DNA from: an uncultured Porphyromonadaceae bacterium
GTDB lineage: Bacteria; Bacteroidota; Bacteroidia; Bacteroidales; Muribaculaceae
Assembly: GCA_900545955.1 (NCBI GenBank)
Contig: URAU01000022.1
Coordinates: forward strand, 1 to 27,096
DNA length: 27,096 nt
Direction of reading: 5' to 3'
Shown: in pieces, positions 1-6,914 of the stretch
How the letters are laid out: every line of letters starts with the position of its first letter
Position numbering within the stretch: the stretch's first letter is position 1
Position numbers and translations under genes: made by a program
The notes under the pieces: model-generated
The model's input: only the letters and a program-made list of their open reading frames with translations
Told to the model about the DNA's origin: nothing
The model's database searches: none

Positions 1-102
1 GATATTTGAAGATAAATTTATTCAAAAATAATTAACCGTACAAATGTACGACCCCCTCCTTACCCGCTTCCGCCTCCTTAGAAGTCTTTTCCCTCCTGCT
101 AA

Positions 103-130
103 TTTGTTTGCGCTTCGGGCTTTAGCCCGA
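103..130 (+). repeat. REP-like palindrome, family 1, copy 1
   Basis: A GTTTGCGCT lead-in is followed by the hairpin TCGGGCT-TT-AGCCCGA (7-bp stem, 2-nt loop, 115-130). The same 28 bases recur at 1145-1172, a variant lies inverted at 1059-1087 and another at 3292-3318. It sits 13 bp upstream of the HUH transposase start. A short conserved lead-in at the foot of a small hairpin is the known layout of REP elements moved by RAYT transposases; the link to this gene is inferred from position. Confidence 0.75.
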
Positions 131-143
131 GTTTATCCTGAAT

Positions 144-1046
144 ATGGGCAATCCAAAAATCTACCCCGCCTCCTGGCATGACTACCGGAGCCGGTGCATT
201 TATATGATTACCCTAAGTAAGGCATCCTCCGCTCCCGAGTTTTGCCATCTCCAAGGCGATTGCCGAATTAAGGGCGGCCAACCGGGAAGCGTTTCGGTGA
301 AGCTGACTCCTCTCGGGCAGATTATTCGCAAAGAGATAACCGCCATCCCCGATTTGGAACCCGCTGTCAGGATTCTCCAGTTCTCGATTATGCCCGACCA
401 TGCGCATATCCTGCTCTTCGTGCAGCGATACATCAGCGAGGCGCTTGGCACCATCATCGCACGGTTTAAAATCAAAATAAAGGAGGCGAGCGGAATAGCT
501 CCCGTATTCGAGGAAAACTTCAACGACCAGATTCTGACAAAAGACCGTTCGCTTTCCACCCTTTTCAGTTACATTCGGGAAAATCCGTTGCGACTGGCTG
601 TACGTCGGCAGTTTCCGGAATATTTCAGGCGGGTCAACAACCTCGTTATCGACGGGATCTCCTATCAGGCGTACGGCAATTTTCAGTTGCTGGAGAACCC
701 CTTCAAAAAGCAGGTGATAGTTCATCGGGCGGATTCCGACGCCATTATTGCAGGCAACTTCGCCCGATGGAGGTATACGGCCGTAAATGGAGGCGTTTTG
801 GTCTCCCCGTTTATATCGAAAGCAGAGAAAGATGTAAGGACGCAAGCCGAGACAGTCGGCGGCCGGACAATTCTCATCATCAACGAACTGATGGGAGAGC
901 GCTACAAGCCTGTCGGCCGCGAATTCCACCTATGCGAATCCGGAAGGCTGCTCATTATCTCCGTCGGCATCCCCGGTCCGCTCTCGCGCCAAACCTGCCT
1001 TTCCATGAACCTCCTCGCCCAAAAGATAGCTGTCGGCAAACTGTGA
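144..1046 (+). CDS. REP-associated tyrosine transposase (Y1/HUH, IS200-like) with C-terminal extension
   Basis: This is a 300-residue HUH single-strand transposase of the IS200/RAYT group. Residues 12-25 hold the first strand (YRSRCIYMITLSK), 82-94 the HUH core with His86 and His88 (MPDHAHILLFV), and 142-150 the helix FSYIRENPLR carrying the likely catalytic Tyr143. These domains should nick and join single-stranded DNA next to small hairpins. Residues about 190-300 are an extension beyond the Y1 domain, with LVSPFIS near 220 and a conserved-looking GRLLIIS stretch; it resembles a Rossmann-like nucleotide-binding fold, but I cannot name the family. The gene is framed by REP-like hairpins at 103-130, 1059-1087 and 1145-1172, and no IS-type ends or target duplications are visible, which favours a domesticated RAYT over a mobile IS200. 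The ATG at 144 has no clear Shine-Dalgarno, usual for Bacteroidetes. Confidence 0.85.
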   Translation: MGNPKIYPASWHDYRSRCIYMITLSKASSAPEFCHLQGDCRIKGGQPGSVSVKLTPLGQIIRKEITAIPDLEPAVRILQFSIMPDHAHILLFVQRYISEALGTIIARFKIKIKEASGIAPVFEENFNDQILTKDRSLSTLFSYIRENPLRLAVRRQFPEYFRRVNNLVIDGISYQAYGNFQLLENPFKKQVIVHRADSDAIIAGNFARWRYTAVNGGVLVSPFISKAEKDVRTQAETVGGRTILIINELMGERYKPVGREFHLCESGRLLIISVGIPGPLSRQTCLSMNLLAQKIAVGKL

Positions 1047-1058
1047 AAGCTAACGCAC

Positions 1059-1087
1059 GAGCTAAAGCTCTGAGCGCAAACAGATTT
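1059..1087 (-). repeat. REP-like palindrome, family 1, copy 2 (inverted)
   Basis: Read on the minus strand this is GTTTGCGCTCA followed by GAGCT-TT-AGCTC (stem 1059-1070). Compared with copies 1 and 3 the second stem pair has changed from G-C to A-T on both sides, a compensatory change that keeps the hairpin. It begins 12 bp after the transposase stop and points back at the gene, so the gene lies between inverted copies. Confidence 0.65.
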
Positions 1088-1144
1088 GATAATAAAACTT
1101 CTACGGGTAGCCAAAAGGGTTCCCAACCTGCTCCAGCCTCCTGA

Positions 1145-1172
1145 TTTGTTTGCGCTTCGGGCTTTAGCCCGA
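1145..1172 (+). repeat. REP-like palindrome, family 1, copy 3
   Basis: This copy is identical over 28 bases to the one at 103-130, including the GTTTGCGCT lead-in and the TCGGGCT-TT-AGCCCGA hairpin. With copy 2 it forms a head-to-tail-inverted pair downstream of the transposase, like a BIME of REP elements. Confidence 0.75.
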
Positions 1173-1193
1173 TATTTTGAATAATAGAGAGCT

Positions 1194-1226
1194 GCGGCGC
1201 CAGGGCCTAAAAGGCCATAGCGCCGC
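1194..1226. terminator. GC-rich hairpin between convergent genes
   Basis: GCGGCGC (1194-1200) pairs with GCGCCGC (1220-1226), and inside it GGCCT (1204-1208) pairs with AGGCC (1212-1216) around an AAA loop. It lies between the plus-strand transposase and the 3' end of the minus-strand gene at 1255, so a bidirectional terminator is the natural reading. There is no U-tract on either strand, so the function is inferred from position; another repeat family is possible. Confidence 0.45.
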
Positions 1227-1254
1227 GCGGTAGAAGGATGCGGTATGGGGGTAA

Positions 1255-2100
1255 TCAGGTTTCCGAAGTCGATTGCTCGGATTCTGATGTTTCGGCCGGA
1301 ATACCGAATGCGAAGGAGATTAACTTGCATTTGCCTTTCGGCGATACGATTACGCCGAAATTTTGGTTCTCGGCCGACACTTTGTTGACCGTCGCCTGCT
1401 CCAGCCCGTTAAGATAGAAGTGCATTTTGTCGTTTTCCAGGCGAATCATCATGTTTATGCCGAATTTTCCGTGCTTTATGAGGCCACGTTTTACTATAGA
1501 TGTAATACCCTCTTTACATGTGGTGTACATATAGTTTTTCTTAGTTACCATTATGGTCTTGTAATTGCGGTTATCGGCCACGTCGAATACGATTCCTACA
1601 CCTTTTTCATCGTTGATGTCGGCTTCTTTAAGCCATACGCCGAATATGAACGGCGTTTCCGATGCAAATAACGGTATTTCGGTAACGGTCACGGCATATG
1701 TATCGTTTTTTTTGGCCTCAAGTTCCAAAAAATTGTCTTTCAATTCGGATTTGCCGAATTTGTCGTCGTATTGCGACCATTCATACTGCGGGTCGTTGAT
1801 GGCTACGTGCTGCATGTCGAACTCCTTTAGCAAATCCATCATGTCTGCGCCGATAAATTTTTCTATCTGCGCCTTGACTTTGGGGTCGATGGACGACAGG
1901 TCGGTTGTGCGGAACACCGACTCCTCTCCCTGCTGTTCGGCATCATATGCCATTTCTGCGGTCGGTTCTTTTGAGGACTGCTCTTTGTGAGTGAGCTGCT
2001 GGACTTTATTTGTCAGTTTCTCAAGCAGACGGGCATCGGCATAGAAGGTAGAGACGCACGCCATGGCGGCAGCCACAATAAGTATGCGGTTGAATTTCAT
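1255..2100 (-). CDS. secreted protein of unknown function, probable ConA/laminin-G-like fold
   Basis: I do not recognise a named family for this 281-residue protein. Residues 1-23 are a signal peptide (basic start, hydrophobic core, ADA|RL cleavage site). Residues 24-60 are charged and Lys/Gln/Glu rich. From about 105 to 265 it alternates beta-strand-like segments, including FLELEAKK, FIFGVWLKE, GVGIVFD, MMIRLENDKMHFYLNG and FGVIVSPKG. This pattern is typical of concanavalin-like jelly-rolls that read out solvent exposure or bind sugars or protein; this is an inference from pattern only. The C-terminus is Ser/Glu rich. It follows the PEGA-type gene by 40 bp on the same strand, so the two are probably one transcript and both proteins exported. 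A role in envelope biology is likely but unproven. Confidence 0.8.
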   Translation of the reverse strand: MKFNRILIVAAAMACVSTFYADARLLEKLTNKVQQLTHKEQSSKEPTAEMAYDAEQQGEESVFRTTDLSSIDPKVKAQIEKFIGADMMDLLKEFDMQHVAINDPQYEWSQYDDKFGKSELKDNFLELEAKKNDTYAVTVTEIPLFASETPFIFGVWLKEADINDEKGVGIVFDVADNRNYKTIMVTKKNYMYTTCKEGITSIVKRGLIKHGKFGINMMIRLENDKMHFYLNGLEQATVNKVSAENQNFGVIVSPKGKCKLISFAFGIPAETSESEQSTSET

Positions 2101-2140
2101 TACTAGATATAATTACATATAATATTGTGGAAATAAAGGT

Positions 2141-2818
2141 TTATTCGCCTCCGCCTACCGAAGTCTGGAGTTCCTGTACAAGGGGTTCGTATGCGCGAAT
2201 CAAGCGGTCGTAAGGCTTGTAGCAGTCAACTCCATGACAGTCATTGTCTTTTTTCTCTACCGAAATGCGTACACGGTAGGCAAGTACCCCTTCATCAATG
2301 AACTGCATACGGACTTCCAGACGTGTGCGCACGGTGGTGTATTTGAGTTTGGTCGTACGCCATCCTGTCTTAATCCAGCCGGCGGTCTTGTCGCGAACCT
2401 CGATGTTCTCGAAATAGTTGGTGATGACATTGATAAGGCGTTTCCATACCACGTCTTCAGTCATGTCTTTGCGGCATCTGACTTCAAACCAGCGGTTGGC
2501 CATGTCGTAGCCGTCTTCGCTTCCGATGGATGCGCCGAAGGCATCATCCTCCGGGAGAACGTAAAGCACTGTGTTTTTGGGGTTGGATTTGAGAAGACGG
2601 TATGTTCGGGTGATATAGCCTGGAGCTTCGGCTTTCACTACATAGAAATCTACCCCTTTTTCGAATTTAACCTGATAAGTTCCTTCTCCTACCAATTGGC
2701 CGTCGATATAAATTTTAGCCGTCTCAGGAATAACGTTGATTTTGATTTTTTTTGCTGCCTCGGAGGTGAACGTCAGTGCGCCGACAATCGCACACAGCAG
2801 CAACAGGATTTTGCGCAT
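2141..2818 (-). CDS. exported PEGA-domain protein
   Basis: The product is 225 residues with a signal peptide at 1-21. Residues about 24-75 (INVIPETAKIYIDGQLVGEG ... VKAEAPGYITRTYRL) match the PEGA domain, a small surface or periplasmic beta-sandwich often next to transporters and envelope proteins. The remaining 150 residues (from about 95) have no motif I can assign; they contain WKRLINVITNYFENI and a run of strands ending in VRISVEKK, and could be a second small alpha/beta domain. The gene leads a two-gene minus-strand unit with the ConA-like protein. A good Bacteroidetes promoter at 3209-3241 faces it, but lies about 390 bp upstream, leaving a long leader or an undetected small gene between. 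Confidence 0.8.
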   Translation of the reverse strand: MRKILLLLCAIVGALTFTSEAAKKIKINVIPETAKIYIDGQLVGEGTYQVKFEKGVDFYVVKAEAPGYITRTYRLLKSNPKNTVLYVLPEDDAFGASIGSEDGYDMANRWFEVRCRKDMTEDVVWKRLINVITNYFENIEVRDKTAGWIKTGWRTTKLKYTTVRTRLEVRMQFIDEGVLAYRVRISVEKKDNDCHGVDCYKPYDRLIRAYEPLVQELQTSVGGGE

Positions 2819-2821
2819 AGC

Positions 2822-3124
2822 TTAACTACTTTTTCGGCCTCGTCGACTCCCCTGCAGGAGGCATTTTGAATGAAAAAGCGCAGGAGTCTGTACCATAGCC
2901 TGTTTCATATGCCACGTGGCCTTCGCATTGCCATTAACAGTTACGAAACAAGCAAATGCAGAGGCCCGCGCCATGAATATGCCTACGACTTTTAGGGCAG
3001 CCTTGGCTGGAGGATGCGGAATCCTGCGGCGCAGAGCGGCCGGCGTGTCGGTATGCACGTCGACAAGGGCGTCTACTTTTGCTCGATTCTTGACTGTTAG
3101 TCTGGATGTTGCGAAGTTCCGTGG
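2822..3124 (-). other. region with a doubtful 100-codon open frame; no convincing gene
   Basis: The stretch 2819-3365 holds no recognisable gene. On the minus strand an open frame runs from an ATG near 3124 to 2822 (starting MPRNFATSRLTVKNRAK), and another open frame overlaps it on the plus strand at 2916-3149. Neither has a domain, signal peptide or membrane segment, and their coexistence suggests at least one is chance. Because a strong minus-strand promoter sits just upstream (3209-3241), this DNA is probably transcribed, either as the 5' leader of the PEGA gene or with a small protein of unknown function. Confidence 0.25.
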
Positions 3125-3208
3125 CATCAAGAACCAAGCGTCTGAGTAAACGCTTTTTAATAGTATGTATGGAATAGAAGGGCGGCAAAGCGCACTTCTA
3201 TTCGTCGG

Positions 3209-3241
3209 CAAAGATAATGTTTTTAATGAATACCCGCCAAA
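3209..3241 (-). promoter_or_regulatory. Bacteroidetes-type promoter
   Basis: On the minus strand TTTG (3241-3238) is followed after 21 bp by TATCTTTG (3216-3209), a full match to the -33 TTTG and -7 TAnnTTTG consensus of the Bacteroidetes primary sigma factor. Transcription should begin near 3203 and run leftwards through 2819-3200 into the PEGA-domain gene. Confidence 0.65.
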
Positions 3242-3291
3242 TCCCGTCGGAATTTTTGGGCGGCTTTTGCGGAAAAGCCAGTTCCTGTCAG

Positions 3292-3318
3292 TTTGTTTGC
3301 GCTACGGGCTTCAGCCCG
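3292..3318 (+). repeat. REP-like palindrome, family 1, copy 4
   Basis: TTTGTTTGCGCTA is followed by CGGGCT-TC-AGCCCG (3305-3318). It differs from copies 1 and 3 only at the base before the stem and in the loop, so the stem is conserved. It lies 2.1 kb from the other copies, in the gap between cdaA and the promoter at 3209-3241, which shows the element is dispersed and not just part of the transposase ends. Confidence 0.7.
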
Positions 3319-3365
3319 GGGGTGAATTGATGGTCGAATGTTATAAGGCCTTTGCGGAGCGGGTA

Positions 3366-4142
3366 TTAGATGGTGGTGAGGGCGGAGAGTCGCTTTTCGA
3401 GCTCGGTGGAGGTCAGGCGTGTGGAGAGTTTGCCGCGGTAGGCGGTGGAGATGGCGCCGGTCTCCTCGCTCACCACTATGGCGAAGGCATCGGTGGCCTG
3501 CGAGATGCCCAGCGCCGAGCGGTGGCGCAGCCCCAGCGAGCGCGGCACGTTGCGGTCGTGGCTCACGGGGAGGATGCAGCCGGCGGCCTTGATTTTTCCG
3601 CCGTCGATTATCATCGCGCCGTCGTGGAGCGGCGAGTTTTTGAAGAATATATTCTCGATAAGGCGACTGTTGATCAGAGCATCGATTTCGTCGCCGCTTT
3701 TTTCGTAGTTCTCGAGCGATACGTCCTGCTGGATTACTATCAGGGCGCCCGTTTTGCTTTTCGACATGTTGATGCACGCCACCACGATGGGCATCACTCG
3801 CGTATGTATGTCGTTTTCAGTATCTTTGTCGCGGTGATGGAAGAGCGATGTGAGAAACGTCCATCGTTTTTTCGACCCGAGTTCCACCAGAAAGCGCTTG
3901 ATCTGGTCCTGAAAGATAATCACCAGAATCAGCAGTCCGATGCTCATCACCTTGTCGAGAATCGTGCCGATAAGCTTCATCTCCAGAATCTCGGCGGCCA
4001 CCACCCATACGAGAATGAACGCGAGCACACCGTAGAATATGTTGATTGTGCCCGATTCCTTCATTATCTTATAGAGAAAATAAAGCATCAGGGCCACGAT
4101 CAGAATGTCGAGCACATCTTTTATTCCGAATGATTCAATCAT
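3366..4142 (-). CDS. cdaA: diadenylate cyclase CdaA (c-di-AMP synthase)
   Basis: CdaA joins two ATP into the second messenger c-di-AMP at the inner membrane. The 258 residues match the family length. Three hydrophobic segments fill residues about 8-27, 34-53 and 57-78, followed by a short helix and the DAC catalytic domain (about 95-250). The diagnostic motifs are present: Asp-Gly-Ala at 174-176 (LHDGAMII) and Arg-His-Arg at 206-208 (GLRHRSALG), with SEETG at 225-229. It lies 15 bp downstream of folP on the same strand, an arrangement common in Bacteroidetes, and after a TPR gene; co-transcription is likely. No CdaR regulator or GlmM is adjacent, unlike in Firmicutes, so control of the cyclase cannot be read here. 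Confidence 0.95.
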   Translation of the reverse strand: MIESFGIKDVLDILIVALMLYFLYKIMKESGTINIFYGVLAFILVWVVAAEILEMKLIGTILDKVMSIGLLILVIIFQDQIKRFLVELGSKKRWTFLTSLFHHRDKDTENDIHTRVMPIVVACINMSKSKTGALIVIQQDVSLENYEKSGDEIDALINSRLIENIFFKNSPLHDGAMIIDGGKIKAAGCILPVSHDRNVPRSLGLRHRSALGISQATDAFAIVVSEETGAISTAYRGKLSTRLTSTELEKRLSALTTI

Positions 4143-4157
4143 ATGGCGGTCTGGCTG

Positions 4158-5021
4158 TTAGTGGAATGAAGCGGGAAACTGCCCCTCGAGGGCGAGCGTC
4201 ACGTCGAGCGCCTGACGGGCCGCACCGACGTCGTGCACGCGCAGAATCGAGGCTCCGGCCATCGCGGCAAATGTGTCGAGTGCTATTGTGCCCGGAAGGG
4301 CTTCAGCCGGTGTGCAGCCGGCAATCCGGGTAATCATCGATTTCCGCGATATGCCTACGAGCACCGGGCGCCCGAGCATCGATTCGATTGCAGGCAGATT
4401 GCGCATCAGCTCGTAATTCTGCTCGGTGGTCTTGGCAAATCCGAATCCGGGGTCGATTATCACGTCGGCCACGCCCATAAGCTGAAGGCGATGGAGCGGG
4501 GCGGAGAGTTCGGCAATCACGTCGGCTGTAACGTCGGTGTAATTCGTGAGCTGCTGCATTGTCTGCGGGGTGCCGCGCATGTGCATCAGAACATACGGAG
4601 TCTTAAGCCGCGCCACGGTCGCGAACATCGCCTCGTCGGCTGTCCCGCCCGAAATGTCGTTGATTATATTGGCGCCTGCGGCCACTGCGGCCTCGGCCAC
4701 ATCGGCGCGGAAGGTGTCGACCGACACCGGGATGTCGGCGCTCAGGCTCCTTACAGCCTCTATACCCCGGCATACGCGCTCGGTCTCTTCGGAAGCGCTG
4801 ACCTCGTCGGCGCCGGGGCGCGAAGAGTAGCCGCCCACATCAATCATGTCGGCGCCCTCTGCCAGCATCCTTTCTACCCGGCGCCCGATAGCATCGGCTT
4901 CGGGAGTGCGCGAATCGGCATAGAAGGAGTCGGGCGTCACGTTTAGGATTCCCATTACGGCCGGGCGGTCGTATTTCCTGATTCGGCCGGCGATATTGAG
5001 GGTGAACGGCTTGAATTTCAT
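4158..5021 (-). CDS. folP: dihydropteroate synthase
   Basis: FolP condenses 6-hydroxymethyl-dihydropterin pyrophosphate with p-aminobenzoate to give dihydropteroate in folate synthesis, and is the sulfonamide target. The 287-residue TIM barrel shows every signature: NVTPDSF at 27-33, DVGGYSSRPG at 61-70, SVDT at 100-103, the pterin-binding Asn-Asp at 121-122, DPGFGF at 190-195, SRK at 225-227 and RVHDV at 261-265. Length and motifs are intact. It starts 35 bp after the TPR gene stop and ends 15 bp before cdaA, so the three probably form one transcript. The pairing with cdaA is positional; no direct biochemical link is known to me. Confidence 0.97.
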   Translation of the reverse strand: MKFKPFTLNIAGRIRKYDRPAVMGILNVTPDSFYADSRTPEADAIGRRVERMLAEGADMIDVGGYSSRPGADEVSASEETERVCRGIEAVRSLSADIPVSVDTFRADVAEAAVAAGANIINDISGGTADEAMFATVARLKTPYVLMHMRGTPQTMQQLTNYTDVTADVIAELSAPLHRLQLMGVADVIIDPGFGFAKTTEQNYELMRNLPAIESMLGRPVLVGISRKSMITRIAGCTPAEALPGTIALDTFAAMAGASILRVHDVGAARQALDVTLALEGQFPASFH

Positions 5022-5056
5022 TGCGGTGGAGAAATGTGGGAGGGTGGAGCGAACGC

Positions 5057-5311
5057 TCAGGGATTAAGCAGGTCGGGATTGAAGAAATCCATTATCGCGT
5101 CGGAATGCTCAGCCAGCAGTCGGCCGGGGCCGTCGGGATCGAGAGCGGCCGCCCGGCGGTAGTCGGAGATGGCGTCGCCGCGGCGTCCGAGCTTCCACAG
5201 AAGCTTCCCCCGCTCTATGTAGAGCGAGGCGTTGTTGCCGTCGGCGGCGATGCGGGCGTCGAGGGTGGCGAGCTCTTCGGGGATGTTGCCGTTTGTGTGC
5301 TCTGCTGTCAT
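5057..5311 (-). CDS. small TPR-type protein
   Basis: This 84-residue protein consists of little more than one to one and a half tetratricopeptide repeats. Residues about 28-60 (NASLYIERGKLLWKLGRRGDAISDYRRAAALDPDG) fit the TPR consensus with the usual W/L, G, Y, A and P positions, although YIERG replaces the commoner YY.LG. It has no signal peptide and is probably cytosolic, an adaptor that would need a partner. It is the first gene of a likely TPR-folP-cdaA transcript and is divergent from the phosphatase gene. A role in folate or c-di-AMP metabolism cannot be claimed. Confidence 0.8.
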   Translation of the reverse strand: MTAEHTNGNIPEELATLDARIAADGNNASLYIERGKLLWKLGRRGDAISDYRRAAALDPDGPGRLLAEHSDAIMDFFNPDLLNP

Positions 5312-5355
5312 TGCGTTGCTGAAATTATTTCCTGACTCAGTCCCTGCCGAAATGG

Positions 5356-5387
5356 ATTGGCATTTGGCCGAAATTTTCTTAACTTTG
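5356..5387 (+). promoter_or_regulatory. candidate promoter for the phosphatase gene
   Basis: ATTG (5356-5359) is followed after 20 bp by TAACTTTG (5380-5387), which matches TAnnTTTG exactly while the -33 box has one mismatch. Transcription would start near 5392 and give a leader of about 215 nt containing the foldback at 5440-5570. Confidence 0.45.
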
Positions 5388-5400
5388 GCTAATTATTTAG

Positions 5401-5408
5401 CAAAGATA
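5401..5408 (-). promoter_or_regulatory. candidate -7 box for the TPR-folP-cdaA unit
   Basis: The minus strand reads TATCTTTG, a perfect TAnnTTTG. No TTTG is found at the proper -33 distance, so the site is weaker evidence than the others. The box is part of an imperfect palindrome with the plus-strand -7 box (5383-5405, core GCTAA-TTAT-TTAGC). Confidence 0.4.
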
Positions 5409-5439
5409 GCAAATCAAATCTGAATAAGTAATTGGTCGA

Positions 5440-5570
5440 AATTATTTTAATATTTCCGGGAGGAAAATTTTCAGGAGATTTTCTCGATGAAGAAGGTGTG
5501 TAGATGTCTACACGACTGAGGAAGAGAGGAAAAGATACGAAAATTTTACCGCGGAAATATTGAAATAATT
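5440..5570. repeat. 131-bp foldback element
   Basis: The outer arms 5440-5458 and 5552-5570 are 19-nt inverted repeats with a single difference (T5448 opposite G5562, a U-G pair in RNA). Next inside, GAAAATTTTC (5463-5472) faces GAAAATTTT (5539-5547). At the centre GTGTAGA (5498-5504) pairs with TCTACAC (5507-5513) around a TG loop. No target duplication is obvious and no coding frame fits. It could be a small MITE-like element or a structured leader of the phosphatase mRNA. Confidence 0.65.
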
Positions 5571-5608
5571 AGATCAGGATAGAATAAAATAATTTTGAAC
5601 AGTTACTT

Positions 5609-6901
5609 ATGAAATATCTTCGGTTTATAATCGCGGCCGCGGCCATAGGCGCATTTGTCTCCCTGAGTGCGGCAGCCGGCAAGGAGCAGGCGTCCGATCC
5701 GACCGCCACACATTATTCGACCACGGAATGTCTCGGCTCGGCGCGTCCTTATCCCGTACCCGAGGGTCTTGCCGAGGTGCCCGACTCGCTTACGCCGATC
5801 TTCCTCAACCATGTGGGGCGGCATGGAGCCCGCTACCTTTCGTCGGCCGCGCCTTCGGTGAAACTTGCCGAGAAGCTTGCCAAGGCCGATTCGGCCGACA
5901 TGCTCACAGCCACGGGGCGCGAGGTGCTCGCTCTGGTGCGCGGCATAATCGAGATTTCCCACAACCGCTGGGGCGCGCTCGACTCGCTGGGCATGGCCGA
6001 GCAGCGGGGGATCGCCACGCGCATGCTGCGGTCGTATCCGAGGCTTTTCGAGGCCGGAAATAAGGTGGAGGCCATCAGTTCCTACTCCCCGCGCTGCGTG
6101 ATGAGCATGTATGAATTCACCCATCAGCTCGACCGCCTCGACAACGAAATCGAGATCTATACCTCCTCCGGGCGCCAGAACTCACTGCTCATGCGTCCGT
6201 TCGACGTTGTCGGCGATTTCGTGGAGTGGTATAAGGCCAAGCCCTGGCAGGGTATTTACGATATGTTTTTCGAGACCACGGCTCCCGCGGCGCCGGGCCG
6301 TCGTTTTGTGAGTGCGAAAGGCGAGGAGCTATCCCACGGCGAAGCTGCCGCGCTGAGCTGGGAAGTGTATTCCGTGCTCCGCGGACTTCCGGCTATGGGG
6401 CTGGATTTTGACCTCGGCAAATATTTCAAGCCCGACGAACTCAACGCCCTCTGGGCCTGCGAGAATCTGGGTCACTACCTGAAACGCAGCGCCAGCACGC
6501 TTTCCACCGAGCCGGCCGATGTGGCCGTGGCGCTTCTTCAGGATCTGATCTCCACGGCCGATGCAGCTGCCGAGGGGAAAGCCGACGCCACAGTGCAACT
6601 GCGTTTCGGCCATGCGGAGACGCTCATGCCCTTGCTTTCACTCATGCATCTGCGCGGCTGCTACTATCTTACGAATTATTTCGACACCGTGGCGCTCCAC
6701 TGGCGCGATTTCGATATTGTACCCATGGCGGCCAATCTGCAGATGGTGCTCTTCAAGACCGCCAAGGGGCGCGTCTATGTGCGCTTTGCCCTCAACGAGC
6801 GGGCCGTTCCGCTGATGCCCGACAGCGACGATACCGTAATCCCATGGAGCGTGGCACGCAACTATCTGTTGCGCTGTCTGCCTATGCATCTGCAAATCTG
6901 A
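5609..6901 (+). CDS. exported histidine phosphatase, MINPP-type phytase
   Basis: This is a branch-2 histidine acid phosphatase resembling the multiple inositol polyphosphate phosphatases of gut Bacteroides, which remove phosphates from inositol hexakisphosphate. Of 430 residues, 1-23 are a signal peptide (cleavage near AAA|GK). The phospho-acceptor motif is RHGAR at 71-75 (NHVGRHGARY) and the proton-donor motif HAE is at 335-337 (RFGHAETLMPLL), both intact. Residues 155-170 (SSYSPRCVMSMYEF) fit the conserved substrate-pocket segment after the phosphohistidine. Export implies periplasmic or outer-membrane-vesicle action on dietary phytate, an inference from known relatives. It is followed after 13 bp by tilS. 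Substrate could also be another phosphate ester. Confidence 0.85.
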   Translation: MKYLRFIIAAAAIGAFVSLSAAAGKEQASDPTATHYSTTECLGSARPYPVPEGLAEVPDSLTPIFLNHVGRHGARYLSSAAPSVKLAEKLAKADSADMLTATGREVLALVRGIIEISHNRWGALDSLGMAEQRGIATRMLRSYPRLFEAGNKVEAISSYSPRCVMSMYEFTHQLDRLDNEIEIYTSSGRQNSLLMRPFDVVGDFVEWYKAKPWQGIYDMFFETTAPAAPGRRFVSAKGEELSHGEAAALSWEVYSVLRGLPAMGLDFDLGKYFKPDELNALWACENLGHYLKRSASTLSTEPADVAVALLQDLISTADAAAEGKADATVQLRFGHAETLMPLLSLMHLRGCYYLTNYFDTVALHWRDFDIVPMAANLQMVLFKTAKGRVYVRFALNERAVPLMPDSDDTVIPWSVARNYLLRCLPMHLQI

Positions 6902-6914
6902 TATTTAAGCATAT

